Origin: Cylindrotheca closterium
Lineage: Eukaryota > Bacillariophyta > Bacillariophyceae > Bacillariales > Bacillariaceae
Assembly (NCBI GenBank): GCA_933822405.4
Contig: CAKOGP040002202.1
Coordinates: 310,001-374,000, forward strand
Direction: 5' to 3'
DNA: 64,000 nt
Shown here: positions 10,231 to 19,214 of the stretch, piece after piece
Numbering within the stretch: position 1 is the stretch's first letter
How the letters are laid out: each line of letters begins with the position of its first letter
The notes under the pieces: generated by a model
What the model saw: the letters and a program-made list of their open reading frames with translations, nothing else
Database searches by the model: none
What the model was told of the DNA's origin: nothing
Translations under genes and position numbers: made by a program

Positions 10231-11250
10231 ATGAAGAACCTAGCCCAACTGTCAACCCAGTTACTGTTTGCCAGTTTCATTCTGGCCATCTTCCTTCCTT
10301 CAGGTTCTGATGCCTTCGTCGCACCCTCGTGGTCTACCACCGCCCATGCATCGAGGTGGCAACTTTCGCCACTGTCGTTTGCTCCTTCCCCCTTCTCCTC
10401 TCAGGCATCAGTGTGCAAGCATGGGATATTGTTTCCGCCTTCTTCGCCCCAAAGACTCCGCCATGCTCAACGCGCAGAGCCCCTTTACATGGCGGCCAAG
10501 AGAAAGGCTGCCAAATCGGTAAGCGGCAAGCTTATGCCTGCTGTCCAAGGCGTCATGTCTTGTGCTACCAAGGTTCTTGCTACCCTATTTGTAGAGCTGA
10601 AGCAACTATCCAAGATTCAAGCCCTTCTTTTTGTTGCCATTTTCTGGATTGGACTGACCATTGGACGATCTCCCTCCGCTATCGGTGGCATGGCTCTGAA
10701 ACGATTCCAAGAGGCCTCGGAAATTCCTAGTGCTTTCTTTGGTCCCAGTGCTCCCTTGCTACGAGGAAGAGTCACTTCATGCAGTGACGGTGATACCATT
10801 CGATTCTTGCATGTTCCCAATCGCTTCAGTGCCAACAAATTGGAAAAGGGTCAAACTCAGACAGAATACTGCTTGCCAATTCGCTTGTGCAGTATGGACA
10901 CACCCGAAACTGCCAAGTTTGGCAAACCCGGGCAACCTTTTGGTCAAGAAGCCAAAGAGTATTTGCAAAAATTGCTGGATCAAAAAATGATCAAGATTCG
11001 ACTCTTGCAAAAGGATCAGTACGGGCGTGCCGTTGCCGAAGTTTATGCCCCCAATGGCAAGGGATGCGATGAACTAATGTTGAAAAAGGGATTCGCGGAA
11101 GTATACCTGGGAGGAGGTGCAGTGTATGGTCCATTGGGCAAGGACAAGTATTTGGCGTTCGAGGCTCAAGCCAAAAAGAAAAAGTTGGGCATTTGGTCTA
11201 CGGGAAAGCGCGAGTCAGCAGCCGAGTTCAAGAAGCGGACCAAGAAGTGA
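10231..11250 (+). CDS. Predicted plastid-targeted, membrane-anchored staphylococcal-nuclease-like protein
   Basis: 339 residues, single exon. The N-terminus is a signal peptide (hydrophobic 8-22) followed by SDAFVAP (26-32), which fits the diatom ASAFAP-type plastid transit site with Phe at the predicted cleavage point. Residues 130-145 form a membrane segment. A thermonuclease (SNase/TNase) domain covers about 176-323. By alignment from memory, Arg218 (IRLCSMDTPE), Glu226 and Arg266 (YGRAVAEV) match the catalytic Arg35, Glu43 and Arg87 of the staphylococcal enzyme, and Asp187 and Asp223 match the calcium ligands. It should be an active calcium-dependent phosphodiesterase on DNA or RNA, tethered in a plastid or plastid-surrounding membrane. 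The targeting is predicted, not shown. The tail is basic (KKRTKK). Confidence 0.88.
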   Translation: MKNLAQLSTQLLFASFILAIFLPSGSDAFVAPSWSTTAHASRWQLSPLSFAPSPFSSQASVCKHGILFPPSSPQRLRHAQRAEPLYMAAKRKAAKSVSGKLMPAVQGVMSCATKVLATLFVELKQLSKIQALLFVAIFWIGLTIGRSPSAIGGMALKRFQEASEIPSAFFGPSAPLLRGRVTSCSDGDTIRFLHVPNRFSANKLEKGQTQTEYCLPIRLCSMDTPETAKFGKPGQPFGQEAKEYLQKLLDQKMIKIRLLQKDQYGRAVAEVYAPNGKGCDELMLKKGFAEVYLGGGAVYGPLGKDKYLAFEAQAKKKKLGIWSTGKRESAAEFKKRTKK

Positions 11251-11675
11251 GGGAAGTGAAATGATGGCACCAATGTACAGGTCAGACAGAAGTTCTGTAT
11301 TTCACCAAAAGCAAGGATGCTTGACATGAACACACACAAAGTGATCATCACCATCAATGGAGCAAAAACAAAACTGAAACGCCAAGACAGCAAGAACAAG
11401 ACGACATGGAGAGTTTAAGAAAGCACATTATTATACATCCTCTTTAGCAGCATCGATTATATTCGAAAGAATCCAGTTGTGGTGTCCAGATACATGATGA
11501 TTATTTCATAATCAGTGCAGTACGTATCAAAAAGTGCATAGTGAGTCCTTTCCAACTATAGGAAATGACCAATAACGTACAACATCAGTAGGTTCAATAT
11601 CCACGGGTATACAGAACCAGTATACACAACAATTAAAAAGTATATCATTATAGTCTATAGATTGAGGAGTTGTTA
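11251..11675. other. Intergenic region between convergent genes
   Basis: 425 bp holding the 3' flanks of the nuclease and of the BAP31-like gene, which converge here. It is AT-rich, with no other gene or repeat seen. Confidence 0.6.
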
Positions 11676-12170
11676 TTAGTCTTTCTTCTTGTCTGCAGGT
11701 TTCTTTGGTGGTGAAGCAGTAGGCTCCTTCTTCTTTACCGCAGTCTCAGGATGCAACTCGTTTTCCAATTCCACATGTTCTTGCATCAACTGACAAATGC
11801 GACCGATTACAAAGAGTAGAGTCAAAGCAAACCCAGTCAAGTACATGTTGCGTTCGGCCTTGTACTTCTTTTCCTTTTCGTGATGCACGACATGTGGCAA
11901 GTGGTGCCCATGGTCCAGCTCGGCATTGCGTTCCTCGTTGATCATGTCCAGCACATATTTATGCTTACTGTAGGAATCGACAAAGCCAAAGGCTAGGGCA
12001 ATGCCAATGAACAGAATCGGTTTGCGCAAGCGTTCGCCAAGGTTCAATTGAAAGACTTTGCGGGTGATTGCATTTCGAATCTTGATTGGAACGGGAACGA
12101 CCAAGATGGCGGTGATCACCAATTCCACCAACAAAAAGAGATAAGCGGAGCTCCAGATTAGAGATGGCAT
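11676..12170 (-). CDS. BAP31-like endoplasmic reticulum membrane protein
   Basis: 164 residues starting at MPSLIWSSAYLF. Three hydrophobic segments (about 6-26, 48-66 and 108-124) and the motif AERNMYLTGFALTLLF match the N-terminal membrane part of B-cell receptor-associated protein 31 (Bap31/Yet family), which helps export and quality control of membrane proteins in the ER. The protein ends in KKKD, a good dilysine (KKxx) ER-retrieval signal. The long C-terminal coiled coil of animal BAP31 is reduced here to a short Lys/Pro/Glu-rich tail. The frame stays open upstream to 12401, but that extension is low in complexity and disagrees with the family start, so it is treated as 5' UTR. Confidence 0.85.
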   Translation of the reverse strand: MPSLIWSSAYLFLLVELVITAILVVPVPIKIRNAITRKVFQLNLGERLRKPILFIGIALAFGFVDSYSKHKYVLDMINEERNAELDHGHHLPHVVHHEKEKKYKAERNMYLTGFALTLLFVIGRICQLMQEHVELENELHPETAVKKKEPTASPPKKPADKKKD

Positions 12171-12494
12171 TGTATCTTGTATTGAGTTGTTGGCGTTGTG
12201 TCGTTTGGGTTTCAAACCTGTTGTAATAGTGTGTGGTGCTGGAAGTTGATAACAAGAGATGGAAAATGCGCAGAATGCTTTTTTTAGTCCCGTTTCGTGG
12301 TTGGATGCAAGTGCAATTGATAGTCGGACGGGTCGAATTCCAATTTGGATAGTACTGTATGGTAATTGGCATGTTGACGATGACTTGCATTGTGCAATCA
12401 CTATTCATACTATTATTACTACTATATTTGATTCATATTGTTGAGAGACCAATTCATAACGACAGGGGGGAATGAGGGCATACTACTACTTCTC
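12171..12494. other. Intergenic region
   Basis: 324 bp between the BAP31-like gene (5' side) and the end of the WWE gene. It should hold the promoter of the former. No gene, RNA or strong repeat was seen. Confidence 0.5.
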
Positions 12495-13991
12495 CTAATG
12501 CTCATCCTTCTCCTCATGCTCATCCTCCTGTCTCCTTCTTTTTGTTGGTTCTGATGATACAGGCTCCTCCACATCAGCACATGACCTCTTCTTTTGATCT
12601 CCTACTCCTGAATCATGTACTACTGTCGTTGGAGCTTTTGTTTGACTTTTCTTCGTGAGAGACTCCTCGACCATTTTCTGTAGTCCATCCAAGCAATCTT
12701 TCATGCTTGCCACTTGTTCTTTCAGTTCATCACGTTCCAATTTGGTTTGCGTCAGCTCGGATTGGGTCTCTTGCCATTGAGATCGGACGGCTTCCAATTC
12801 AGTTTCCATTGCCGTTTGTCTTGTAGACATAGTTTGGAGTTTTTGATCCGTCGAGTCTGCGTGATTTTGAAGTTTGCTTTGAAGTCTTGTTTCCATCTGT
12901 TGGACCTGTGCCAAGGTATCCTCGTTGGCTGTTTCGGATGAATCTTCTTCTTCTTCGTCGTCGTCGTCTGTTTTGATTGTGATTGCATCCACACGCTGTA
13001 CCTTTCGCTCAAATCCAGTGGCAATATTGATTTGTTTCATGACTGCCAAGTTGACATTGTACCCTTCACATGGCGATACGATACCAAAGGGCTGTGTTTG
13101 AAAACCATCCTCTAAAATAGCAGTTGCTTCGTCATCATATTTAATCCAGTTTGAATCGGATGGATCACCATAAATGGTAGATGCATCATGCCGCCACATG
13201 AACCCATCCGTCTCTTGCCAGCACCAAACCTTAGTTTTCTTTGGCGTTGTCGTTGTCGATGTGCTTTGAGCCGCCACTGCTGACGCTGCTGATGTTGCGG
13301 TTGTTGATGCAGCAGTGTCCGGCACAATCTGGTGCCGATCTTCCTCCTCTTCCTCCTCCTCAGGTTGTTTGAAATCGACTCGTTGTACTTCTCGTTCGGA
13401 TCCAGTGACTTCATTGGTTTCAATCATGTCTTCAAAGTTGACGACCAACCCGTTTTTGGGAGAGACTTCGTCTTGTCCATCATTGTCCAGATAGGCAGAC
13501 TCCAACAATTCATTCTGTGCAGTATCATATTTGATCCAGCAATCCGAAGGATTCCCATAGATAGTAGACGGGTTGTGTTTCCACATTAACCCTTCTATTT
13601 CTTTCCAGCACCAAACTTTAGGTGCATCAATGGTCCTTTGAACATCTCGTTGAAACCCAGTCCTCTTGTTGACCTGAATCATGGTGTGTAGATCCACCAC
13701 GTAGGTGTCGTCTAAATTCATCAGAGTTCGTACAGATGATGATGCATCTTGATTCTGACAATAATTTTGATAGGCCGCTTCCAATCGGGCATTCGAATGA
13801 CGACCATAGCGAATCCAGCAATCGGAGGCGTCTCCCACAATGGAACTTGCGGGGTGTTGTTCCATTTGGGACGGAGTCTCTTTCCACGACCATACGTAGA
13901 CACTTTTAGTGGATTTCGAAGTATCATGGTTTGTAGAAGACGGATTTGAGGTGCTTGCCACCTGGTCTGGGGTGTCTTGTTCGGACTGCAT
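12495..13991 (-). CDS. Protein with three tandem WWE domains and a C-terminal coiled coil
   Basis: 498 residues from MQSEQDTPDQ. Three related repeats lie at about 31-119, 125-204 and 254-333. Each has the pattern VW.WKE...M..H..S.I.G..SD.WI.Y, then a long aliphatic stretch ending in M.Q.N..TG..R.VQR, which fits the WWE fold (two Trp and a Glu). WWE domains in other eukaryotes bind ADP-ribose units of poly-ADP-ribose and occur in PARPs and ubiquitin ligases. Here no catalytic domain accompanies them. Residues 359-448 form a predicted coiled coil and 467-487 hold basic clusters (KKR, KRRR) that look like a nuclear signal. Acidic and Ser/Thr/Ala-rich linkers separate repeats 2 and 3. An upstream extension of the frame to 14264 is rejected because it runs into the promoter of the next gene. 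Confidence 0.8.
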   Translation of the reverse strand: MQSEQDTPDQVASTSNPSSTNHDTSKSTKSVYVWSWKETPSQMEQHPASSIVGDASDCWIRYGRHSNARLEAAYQNYCQNQDASSSVRTLMNLDDTYVVDLHTMIQVNKRTGFQRDVQRTIDAPKVWCWKEIEGLMWKHNPSTIYGNPSDCWIKYDTAQNELLESAYLDNDGQDEVSPKNGLVVNFEDMIETNEVTGSEREVQRVDFKQPEEEEEEEDRHQIVPDTAASTTATSAASAVAAQSTSTTTTPKKTKVWCWQETDGFMWRHDASTIYGDPSDSNWIKYDDEATAILEDGFQTQPFGIVSPCEGYNVNLAVMKQINIATGFERKVQRVDAITIKTDDDDEEEEDSSETANEDTLAQVQQMETRLQSKLQNHADSTDQKLQTMSTRQTAMETELEAVRSQWQETQSELTQTKLERDELKEQVASMKDCLDGLQKMVEESLTKKSQTKAPTTVVHDSGVGDQKKRSCADVEEPVSSEPTKRRRQEDEHEEKDEH

Positions 13992-14262
13992 GTTGAATCT
14001 AAGACTCTTCAGCTGACTAACTCTGCTGATGATGATTAATTTTGTTTCTTTTTGCTGATATAGACGATAATGCGTGCGACATGGATGAGTGTGAGGGTAC
14101 ATGAAAATTTGAATTTGGCATTTTCGACACATTCGACCACACTCCCACACCATCGCAAGATCATGATGCGATGAGCCATGACATGCAGTATATAATGCAG
14201 TGAATACAAGTACACTCACATATAAACGACAACACTGCAAATAGAGATATTTCAGTTCCACC

Positions 14263-15717
14263 ATGCCGCCACCCCATCTTCGGTATTCCTATGTATCCAA
14301 ATCTAAATCAAAGACTTCCAGAGTGTCAATACCAATCGTATTGTCCACCTTTCTTGTGGCGTTGTTTGTCTTGAATCTCTTGCGCATGCCATCGGCGTAT
14401 GTGGAAGACAACATTGAACTTCAATCGACAAATGAAGATTATTCTTCTTCGTCTTCAAGAGAAGAAGCTAAAGAGACTGTTGCTATGGCGACTTCCCTTA
14501 CAATCAAACCTGCCGCAGCTGCGGAAGAAGATGATGCAGATGATGCAGATGATACAGATGAGGATGGCAGTAGCAGTGTCTCTTCGCCCACAGTGACGGA
14601 GGAAGCACCAACATTGAAACCATTTGAAATTTTGTGCACCACCGAACGAAGAATTGCCACTGGTGGAGCTTACTTGATTCGGTGTCGTGATTTCAAACGC
14701 ATGGTGGATCATTGTACCAATGACGTCAACATTGCCTTGTACACACACAATGAATTGGTCCCCAAGGCCAATATGACATACAATGCTTCGGAAGCCGAAA
14801 TCTTTACCAAACAGTTTGATGCCACTGTAACTATCAAATTCATCATCAAACCAAATCCAAGATTTGGTCGCTTGTTTTTGGATGTGGTAGACCGCTACAA
14901 ACTAAAGGCGGACGATCTTGTGGAAGGCATGGAAGTCATCGTGCAGAATGAGTATCACGGGAGCGATGTCTATTCCAACAAAAAGTATCACGTCGTGGAA
15001 CATTGGTACAATAGTTTTCCAGAAGACATGCTGGCCAGTAAGGACATTCCTGGTAGTTTCAAACTACCCGAGATCACACCCCTCGAAAAGATGCGCATGA
15101 TTATTGTTTGGACCAATCGGATACAGCCCTGTCCCGAACTGACCTGGGATCATCCCGATATCACCATGGGCTGCATCCATCGCAAATTTCGAATTGAAAC
15201 TTGGTACAACATGGAATTGCCAGCCTTTAATGCTTCTTCGCCTTTGACCTATAATGAGACGGAAATCCAGCGACTCGAAGCCTTGTTGAAAGATCCCGAT
15301 CAAGGGACGGGACGAATCTACTACGAAATCTTTTGGCTCTTTGATGTGCTGGTGGTCCCGGCCAAATTGGAATCGGAAGAAAAGACCCGATATGGTAATG
15401 TCCAACGAGCCATTAGTCAAATGAGAAGTGGGGTTCCAGTCTTGTTGGAAGTTTATGGAGATGTTCTAGAAGATTTCATGATGCGCTACAATTATACCTG
15501 TGCCTATGTCCGCCCGGAAGTGACCTTCAAAATGCAGTTGCCCAATAGAACCAATTGGTGGACCTTGGACGAAGCTACCGTGGCCATGAAGGATCCGAAA
15601 TTGCGAAAGCAATGTCAAACGGAAGGATTGACCATTGCCAAGGATTATTCACCCGCTCGACTGGTCGAACGGGAATTGCGAATATTAGGATACAAGGGCA
15701 AATTTCATTGCAATTGA
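14263..15717 (+). CDS. Type II membrane protein, possible glycosyltransferase (paralogue 1)
   Basis: 484 residues with a short basic cytosolic tail, one membrane anchor (about 21-42), an acidic low-complexity stem (48-120) and a lumenal domain (about 122-484). Several N-glycosylation sequons (such as NMTY, NYTC) support a secretory location. It is clearly related to the protein at 17250-18587. Both share ILCTTERR, PRFG+LF.DVVDRY, VEHWYNSFPEDML, YGNVQRA.SQMRSGVPVLLE and ERELRILGY. The anchor-stem-lumenal layout and the last motif block resemble Golgi glycosyltransferases, but I recognise no catalytic signature. The start ATG has a good context (accATGc). The gene is divergent from the WWE gene, 271 bp apart. 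Confidence 0.8.
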   Translation: MPPPHLRYSYVSKSKSKTSRVSIPIVLSTFLVALFVLNLLRMPSAYVEDNIELQSTNEDYSSSSSREEAKETVAMATSLTIKPAAAAEEDDADDADDTDEDGSSSVSSPTVTEEAPTLKPFEILCTTERRIATGGAYLIRCRDFKRMVDHCTNDVNIALYTHNELVPKANMTYNASEAEIFTKQFDATVTIKFIIKPNPRFGRLFLDVVDRYKLKADDLVEGMEVIVQNEYHGSDVYSNKKYHVVEHWYNSFPEDMLASKDIPGSFKLPEITPLEKMRMIIVWTNRIQPCPELTWDHPDITMGCIHRKFRIETWYNMELPAFNASSPLTYNETEIQRLEALLKDPDQGTGRIYYEIFWLFDVLVVPAKLESEEKTRYGNVQRAISQMRSGVPVLLEVYGDVLEDFMMRYNYTCAYVRPEVTFKMQLPNRTNWWTLDEATVAMKDPKLRKQCQTEGLTIAKDYSPARLVERELRILGYKGKFHCN

Positions 15718-16431
15718 GAAAGGAGCGAGAAACTACGGACCATCCTTTTGTTATTATACATTACATTACAATAGAGAAGAGCACAGTGATACGTGACTCT
15801 CGACTAAAAGTCGCTAGTTTGGACATGATTGATTGATGGCGTTGGGAGTCATTCGACGACTCTTGGTATTGCCTTTCTTGCTGTCCGACAAGACGATGAT
15901 GATGATGATGATGATGGTGGAAAAAACAGAATATTATTCACAGTGGATCGAGAAGTGTGGAGTTATTCGTCAGTCGGAACACGAGTTGGATCCTTCTACT
16001 TAAAAGGAGTGCAGCTGTTAATATCAATATTCTGAATTGATATGGACTATTGTATGTTGCGATATGAGTCCTTGGTCAACGATCAGCCGGCCATTGAATT
16101 GTTATTATGATGGATTGGATGATGATTTTCATCCCGACGATTGCTACTGTACGAGCAGATGCTGTAATATCTTGTATAATTTCAACTTTTTTAGAATCTT
16201 AGGATTGACTGCATAGTGTATACGAGATATTATGCGCTTGGGAGGACCTAGTTCGCTTTCCCCATGATGTTCAATCTTTCATTTTCATTTTTCGTATCAC
16301 AAATAAGTTACCCCGGGTCTTGGCTCGAAGTTGTGCATATCTAAATTTTCTCAACATTTCACATTTTAGATCTTTTTCTTTCTTTCCCTTCCAAATATAA
16401 ACAATAGTATATCCCTCTTTTGGCTTGTTGT
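15718..16431. other. Intergenic region with a GAT microsatellite
   Basis: 714 bp without a supported gene. It contains a short (GAT)n tract at about 15893-15916 and otherwise mixed AT-rich sequence. Short open frames here have no family features. Confidence 0.55.
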
Positions 16432-16662
16432 TTAGGATTCGTAGGGAGTGTTGTAGTGAACAAGCTGTCTCTTGCTGCTCTTGCTGCTGCTACCCTTGGA
16501 GGACGAAGCGGCGACAGGGACGGCAACCGGTGCTACCACAGCGATTGGAACTGCCACAGGGGCGGCAGTTTGAAGACGGCGAAGAGCCTTGGGCTTGTCG
16601 GCAGAGACGGTAGATGCGATGATGGCAAGGAGGGCAAGGGCGAGGAAGGTGAACTTATTCAT
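16432..16662 (-). CDS. Small secreted Ala/Pro/Val- and Lys/Ser-rich peptide
   Basis: 76 residues. It has a clean signal peptide (MNKFTFLALALLAIIASTVSA, cleavage after about residue 21). The mature part has a short basic start with LRRL, an Ala-Pro-Val repeat (AAPVAVPIAVVAPVAVPVAA) and a Ser/Lys tract (SSSKGSSSKSSKR). This make-up recalls small silica-associated peptides of diatoms such as silaffins (signal peptide, RxL-type cleavage site, Lys/Ser tracts), but it is too short and simple to assign. The 5' side holds a TTGG repeat. It could also be a chance open frame, though the signal peptide and codon pattern argue for a gene. Confidence 0.6.
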   Translation of the reverse strand: MNKFTFLALALLAIIASTVSADKPKALRRLQTAAPVAVPIAVVAPVAVPVAASSSKGSSSKSSKRQLVHYNTPYES

Positions 16663-16666
16663 GTTG

Positions 16667-16697
16667 TTGGTTGGCTGGTTGGTTGGTTGGTTGGTTT
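16667..16697. repeat. TTGG tetranucleotide microsatellite
   Basis: About seven TTGG/CTGG units just upstream (minus-strand sense) of the small secreted-peptide gene, within its likely 5' UTR or promoter. Confidence 0.8.
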
Positions 16698-17249
16698 CGT
16701 TTTATGTATCGAAGATGGTTGTTTTTGTGAGACGAATTCATGTTTTCGCAGTTTGGATCGTCGCCATGAAAGCGTATCCAAAATTTTACACGCGGTCAAA
16801 AAGTCTCACGCGTGATCGTGTAGGTGAGACAATTTCGTCGAACAATTCGAATTCCGCGATGAAATTGTATCCCGAGAACGAATGATGGGCGAATACACAA
16901 GAGTGCGTCGCATTTACGTGTAATATATACTTCCCACGAAAACCTCGACCAAAAGAGTGGTTGTGTTTCGGAGTCTGTCCTTGCTTGTATCATAGTAGTG
17001 AGATAGGTAGGCGAGGTGTATGATATCTCAGTTTCAATAAATGTTAGATATTACACCGACCGCCATGTAGTAGCCTAGGTATTACCATTGAGCTTGTGTA
17101 GTAATGTTGAAAAGATCACAAAGTCTATGGCGCTTTATTATTGATCATGCATGACAGCTCCAAAGAATCTGTATTTGCGATCGATTTGTGTTACCCATCC
17201 CGCAAGAACTTGCCATGAAGAATGCTTTTAATGATCTGTTTCAATCTCA
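16698..17249. other. Intergenic region
   Basis: About 550 bp between the small peptide gene and the second type II membrane protein. There is a small hairpin-capable pair, gtctcac (16803-16809) and gtgagac (16824-16830). No gene was seen. Confidence 0.5.
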
Positions 17250-18587
17250 TCATGGGCAATCAAAGTCTCCATCATAGCCCAGTATTCGTAATTCACGCTC
17301 CACCAAGCTTGCCGGAGAGTAATCTGCAGCAATAGCGAGGCCTTCTTTTTGACATTTTCTTCGTATCTCAGGGCTTTCTTTCATTGCCATGACAGCTTCA
17401 TCCAATGTCCAGTACTTACGCGCTGATGTCGATCTATCGCCCTCGTCATTGTGCTTTTGAGTAGCAGCAGCAGCAACAGCAGCAGTAGTAGTAGCAGTAG
17501 TAGTATTCTTGTAGGCACAAGTGTAGTTGTATCTATCCATAAAATCCTCCAACACTTCCCCGTAGATTTCAAGTAGTACTGGAACCCCGCTGCGCATTTG
17601 ACTCACCGCTCGTTGCACATTTCCATAGCGCAACTTTTCGGGCAAGGCGGTCTTGGCTGGAACCAGTAAAAGATTGTACTTCCAAAAGAGCTCATAGTAG
17701 ATTCGACCGGGACCTTGCCTCGGGTCCTGCAAGAGATTATCCAATCGCTGCATTTCAAACGATGCAGTACTCCTATTGAAATACTTTTGGTACCAACCTG
17801 CAATTCCAAATCTCTCATTGATGCAATCAAATTTGACATCCGAATTGTTGGCAAACGAGAGTGTTGGGCAAAGCTGCTTCATGTTGGTCCATACCGTCGC
17901 CATTTTCATGTTCGAAACTGGTTGAATCTTTGGTAGTTCAAACTTGGGAATGTCCGAACTCGACAGCATGTCTTCTGGGAAACTGTTGTACCAATGTTCC
18001 ACCACATGATACGTACGGTTCGGAAACTGATCTTGTGCGTGATATTTCGTCTGGACAATGACTTCCACTTGCGAATCCAGCCCATCAAACGAGGTATATC
18101 GATCCACTACATCCATGAACAATTTTCCGAATCTTGGTTTGGGTGCCAATCCTATTTTGACAGTGACGGTAGCATTAAAGTCCTTCTTCCAACCATCAGT
18201 ATTATTGTTAGGACCATTTGGTTTGAAGATGAGTTGATCATGGGAGTAGAGGTGAACCCGAACATTTTTGGTGCAATGCTCTGCGAATCCCTTGAAATCT
18301 TGGCATCGAATGATATAGGATCCTCCCGTCATTCGTCTTCGTTCCGTCGTACATAGAATATTGAACAATCTCTGGTCCATAATGACGTTCGAATAAAGGA
18401 GCATTGTTTGGTGCATCAAGGTTTGAGGTTGAAGGAGTACCACATTCGGCACAATACAGAACAATAGCAGGGCTACAACCACTTGGCAATGCTTCCACGG
18501 GAAGTCTATTACTCTTCTTCGTTTTGGCTTTCTGGAGAACGATGGTAGATGCGGTACTTCATTTTCCACAGTGGCATCTTTCAGCAT
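17250..18587 (-). CDS. Type II membrane protein, possible glycosyltransferase (paralogue 2)
   Basis: 445 residues, paralogue of the protein at 14263-15717 but on the opposite strand. It has a basic N-tail (RKPKRRR), a membrane anchor at about 34-52 and a shorter stem, then the shared lumenal domain: FNILCTTERRRMTGGSYIIR, PRFGKLFMDVVDRY, VEHWYNSFPEDMLSSSDIP, YGNVQRAVSQMRSGVPVLLE and ERELRILGYDGDFDCP. It lacks the acidic Glu/Asp stem of paralogue 1 and has a Thr/Ala microsatellite-coded insert (TTTATTTAAVAAAA) before the last motif. Several N-glycosylation sequons are present. The function is unknown; a lumenal glycosyltransferase is a guess from topology. Confidence 0.8.
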   Translation of the reverse strand: MLKDATVENEVPHLPSFSRKPKRRRVIDFPWKHCQVVVALLLFCIVPNVVLLQPQTLMHQTMLLYSNVIMDQRLFNILCTTERRRMTGGSYIIRCQDFKGFAEHCTKNVRVHLYSHDQLIFKPNGPNNNTDGWKKDFNATVTVKIGLAPKPRFGKLFMDVVDRYTSFDGLDSQVEVIVQTKYHAQDQFPNRTYHVVEHWYNSFPEDMLSSSDIPKFELPKIQPVSNMKMATVWTNMKQLCPTLSFANNSDVKFDCINERFGIAGWYQKYFNRSTASFEMQRLDNLLQDPRQGPGRIYYELFWKYNLLLVPAKTALPEKLRYGNVQRAVSQMRSGVPVLLEIYGEVLEDFMDRYNYTCAYKNTTTATTTAAVAAAATQKHNDEGDRSTSARKYWTLDEAVMAMKESPEIRRKCQKEGLAIAADYSPASLVERELRILGYDGDFDCP

Positions 18588-19214
18588 ACTTTAGGAAAAC
18601 GTGAGTTTCCAGCGGTTTAGTGGTCTTTCATTGGCAATGCCAACTGCAAACACTGATGCTAATGATGGAAACTGAACTATGCGCATTATTATATTTTGTT
18701 GCAACTTGAAACTTGAAACTGTGCGATGAGTCAGTCGGAGTAGTCGAGCATCGGGTTCCATATGGATCGATCGTGAACATACTTGCTTGGGCAAAGGCAT
18801 AGTATTTCAGAATAATTGAGCATGACAATAGTTTGGATACAATTATGAGACGTACAGTTATGGTGATCATGAGAGATATCCAATGCCTTATAATAATGTT
18901 ATCATTATTGATTCGAAACAATCTCTGCCGTTGGAATATTTCCCCGTCCACATCGAGTGAGTCTCTTTCCATACCTTGGATTATATCGACACGAAGGTGG
19001 CCATCCAAACTCTGCTATGTTCGTTTCTATCCTTCCCCCTCTTGGAATTGAGGCAACTGTCATGGCCACGAAAGAGTGAAACAGTCTCCTGACAATGCTA
19101 CCATACCGGAACAAAGTCCTGTCTCTTTTGGCGCCCAGATAGCGATTGGTCCTTTCCCCTTGTCCCCATATTTCCCACTAGTCGTAACCCCTCCCGGCCT
19201 CCCTCAATATTCTC
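18588..19214. other. Intergenic region, no gene seen
   Basis: 627 bp between the type II membrane protein gene (5' side) and the 3' end of the actin gene. Open frames on both strands here are short and lack recognisable features. Confidence 0.5.

Noticed and set aside
12171..12401. Extension of the BAP31-like frame upstream
   Set aside because: The family start and first membrane segment begin at MPSLIWSS; the extension has no family features.
13992..14264. N-terminal extension of the WWE protein
   Set aside because: It would overlap the start of the divergent gene at 14263 and adds an unrelated Cys/His-rich leader; the internal ATG at 13991 is better.
15893..15916. (GAT)n tract as a CRISPR-like array
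   Set aside because: Simple trinucleotide microsatellite with no spacers.
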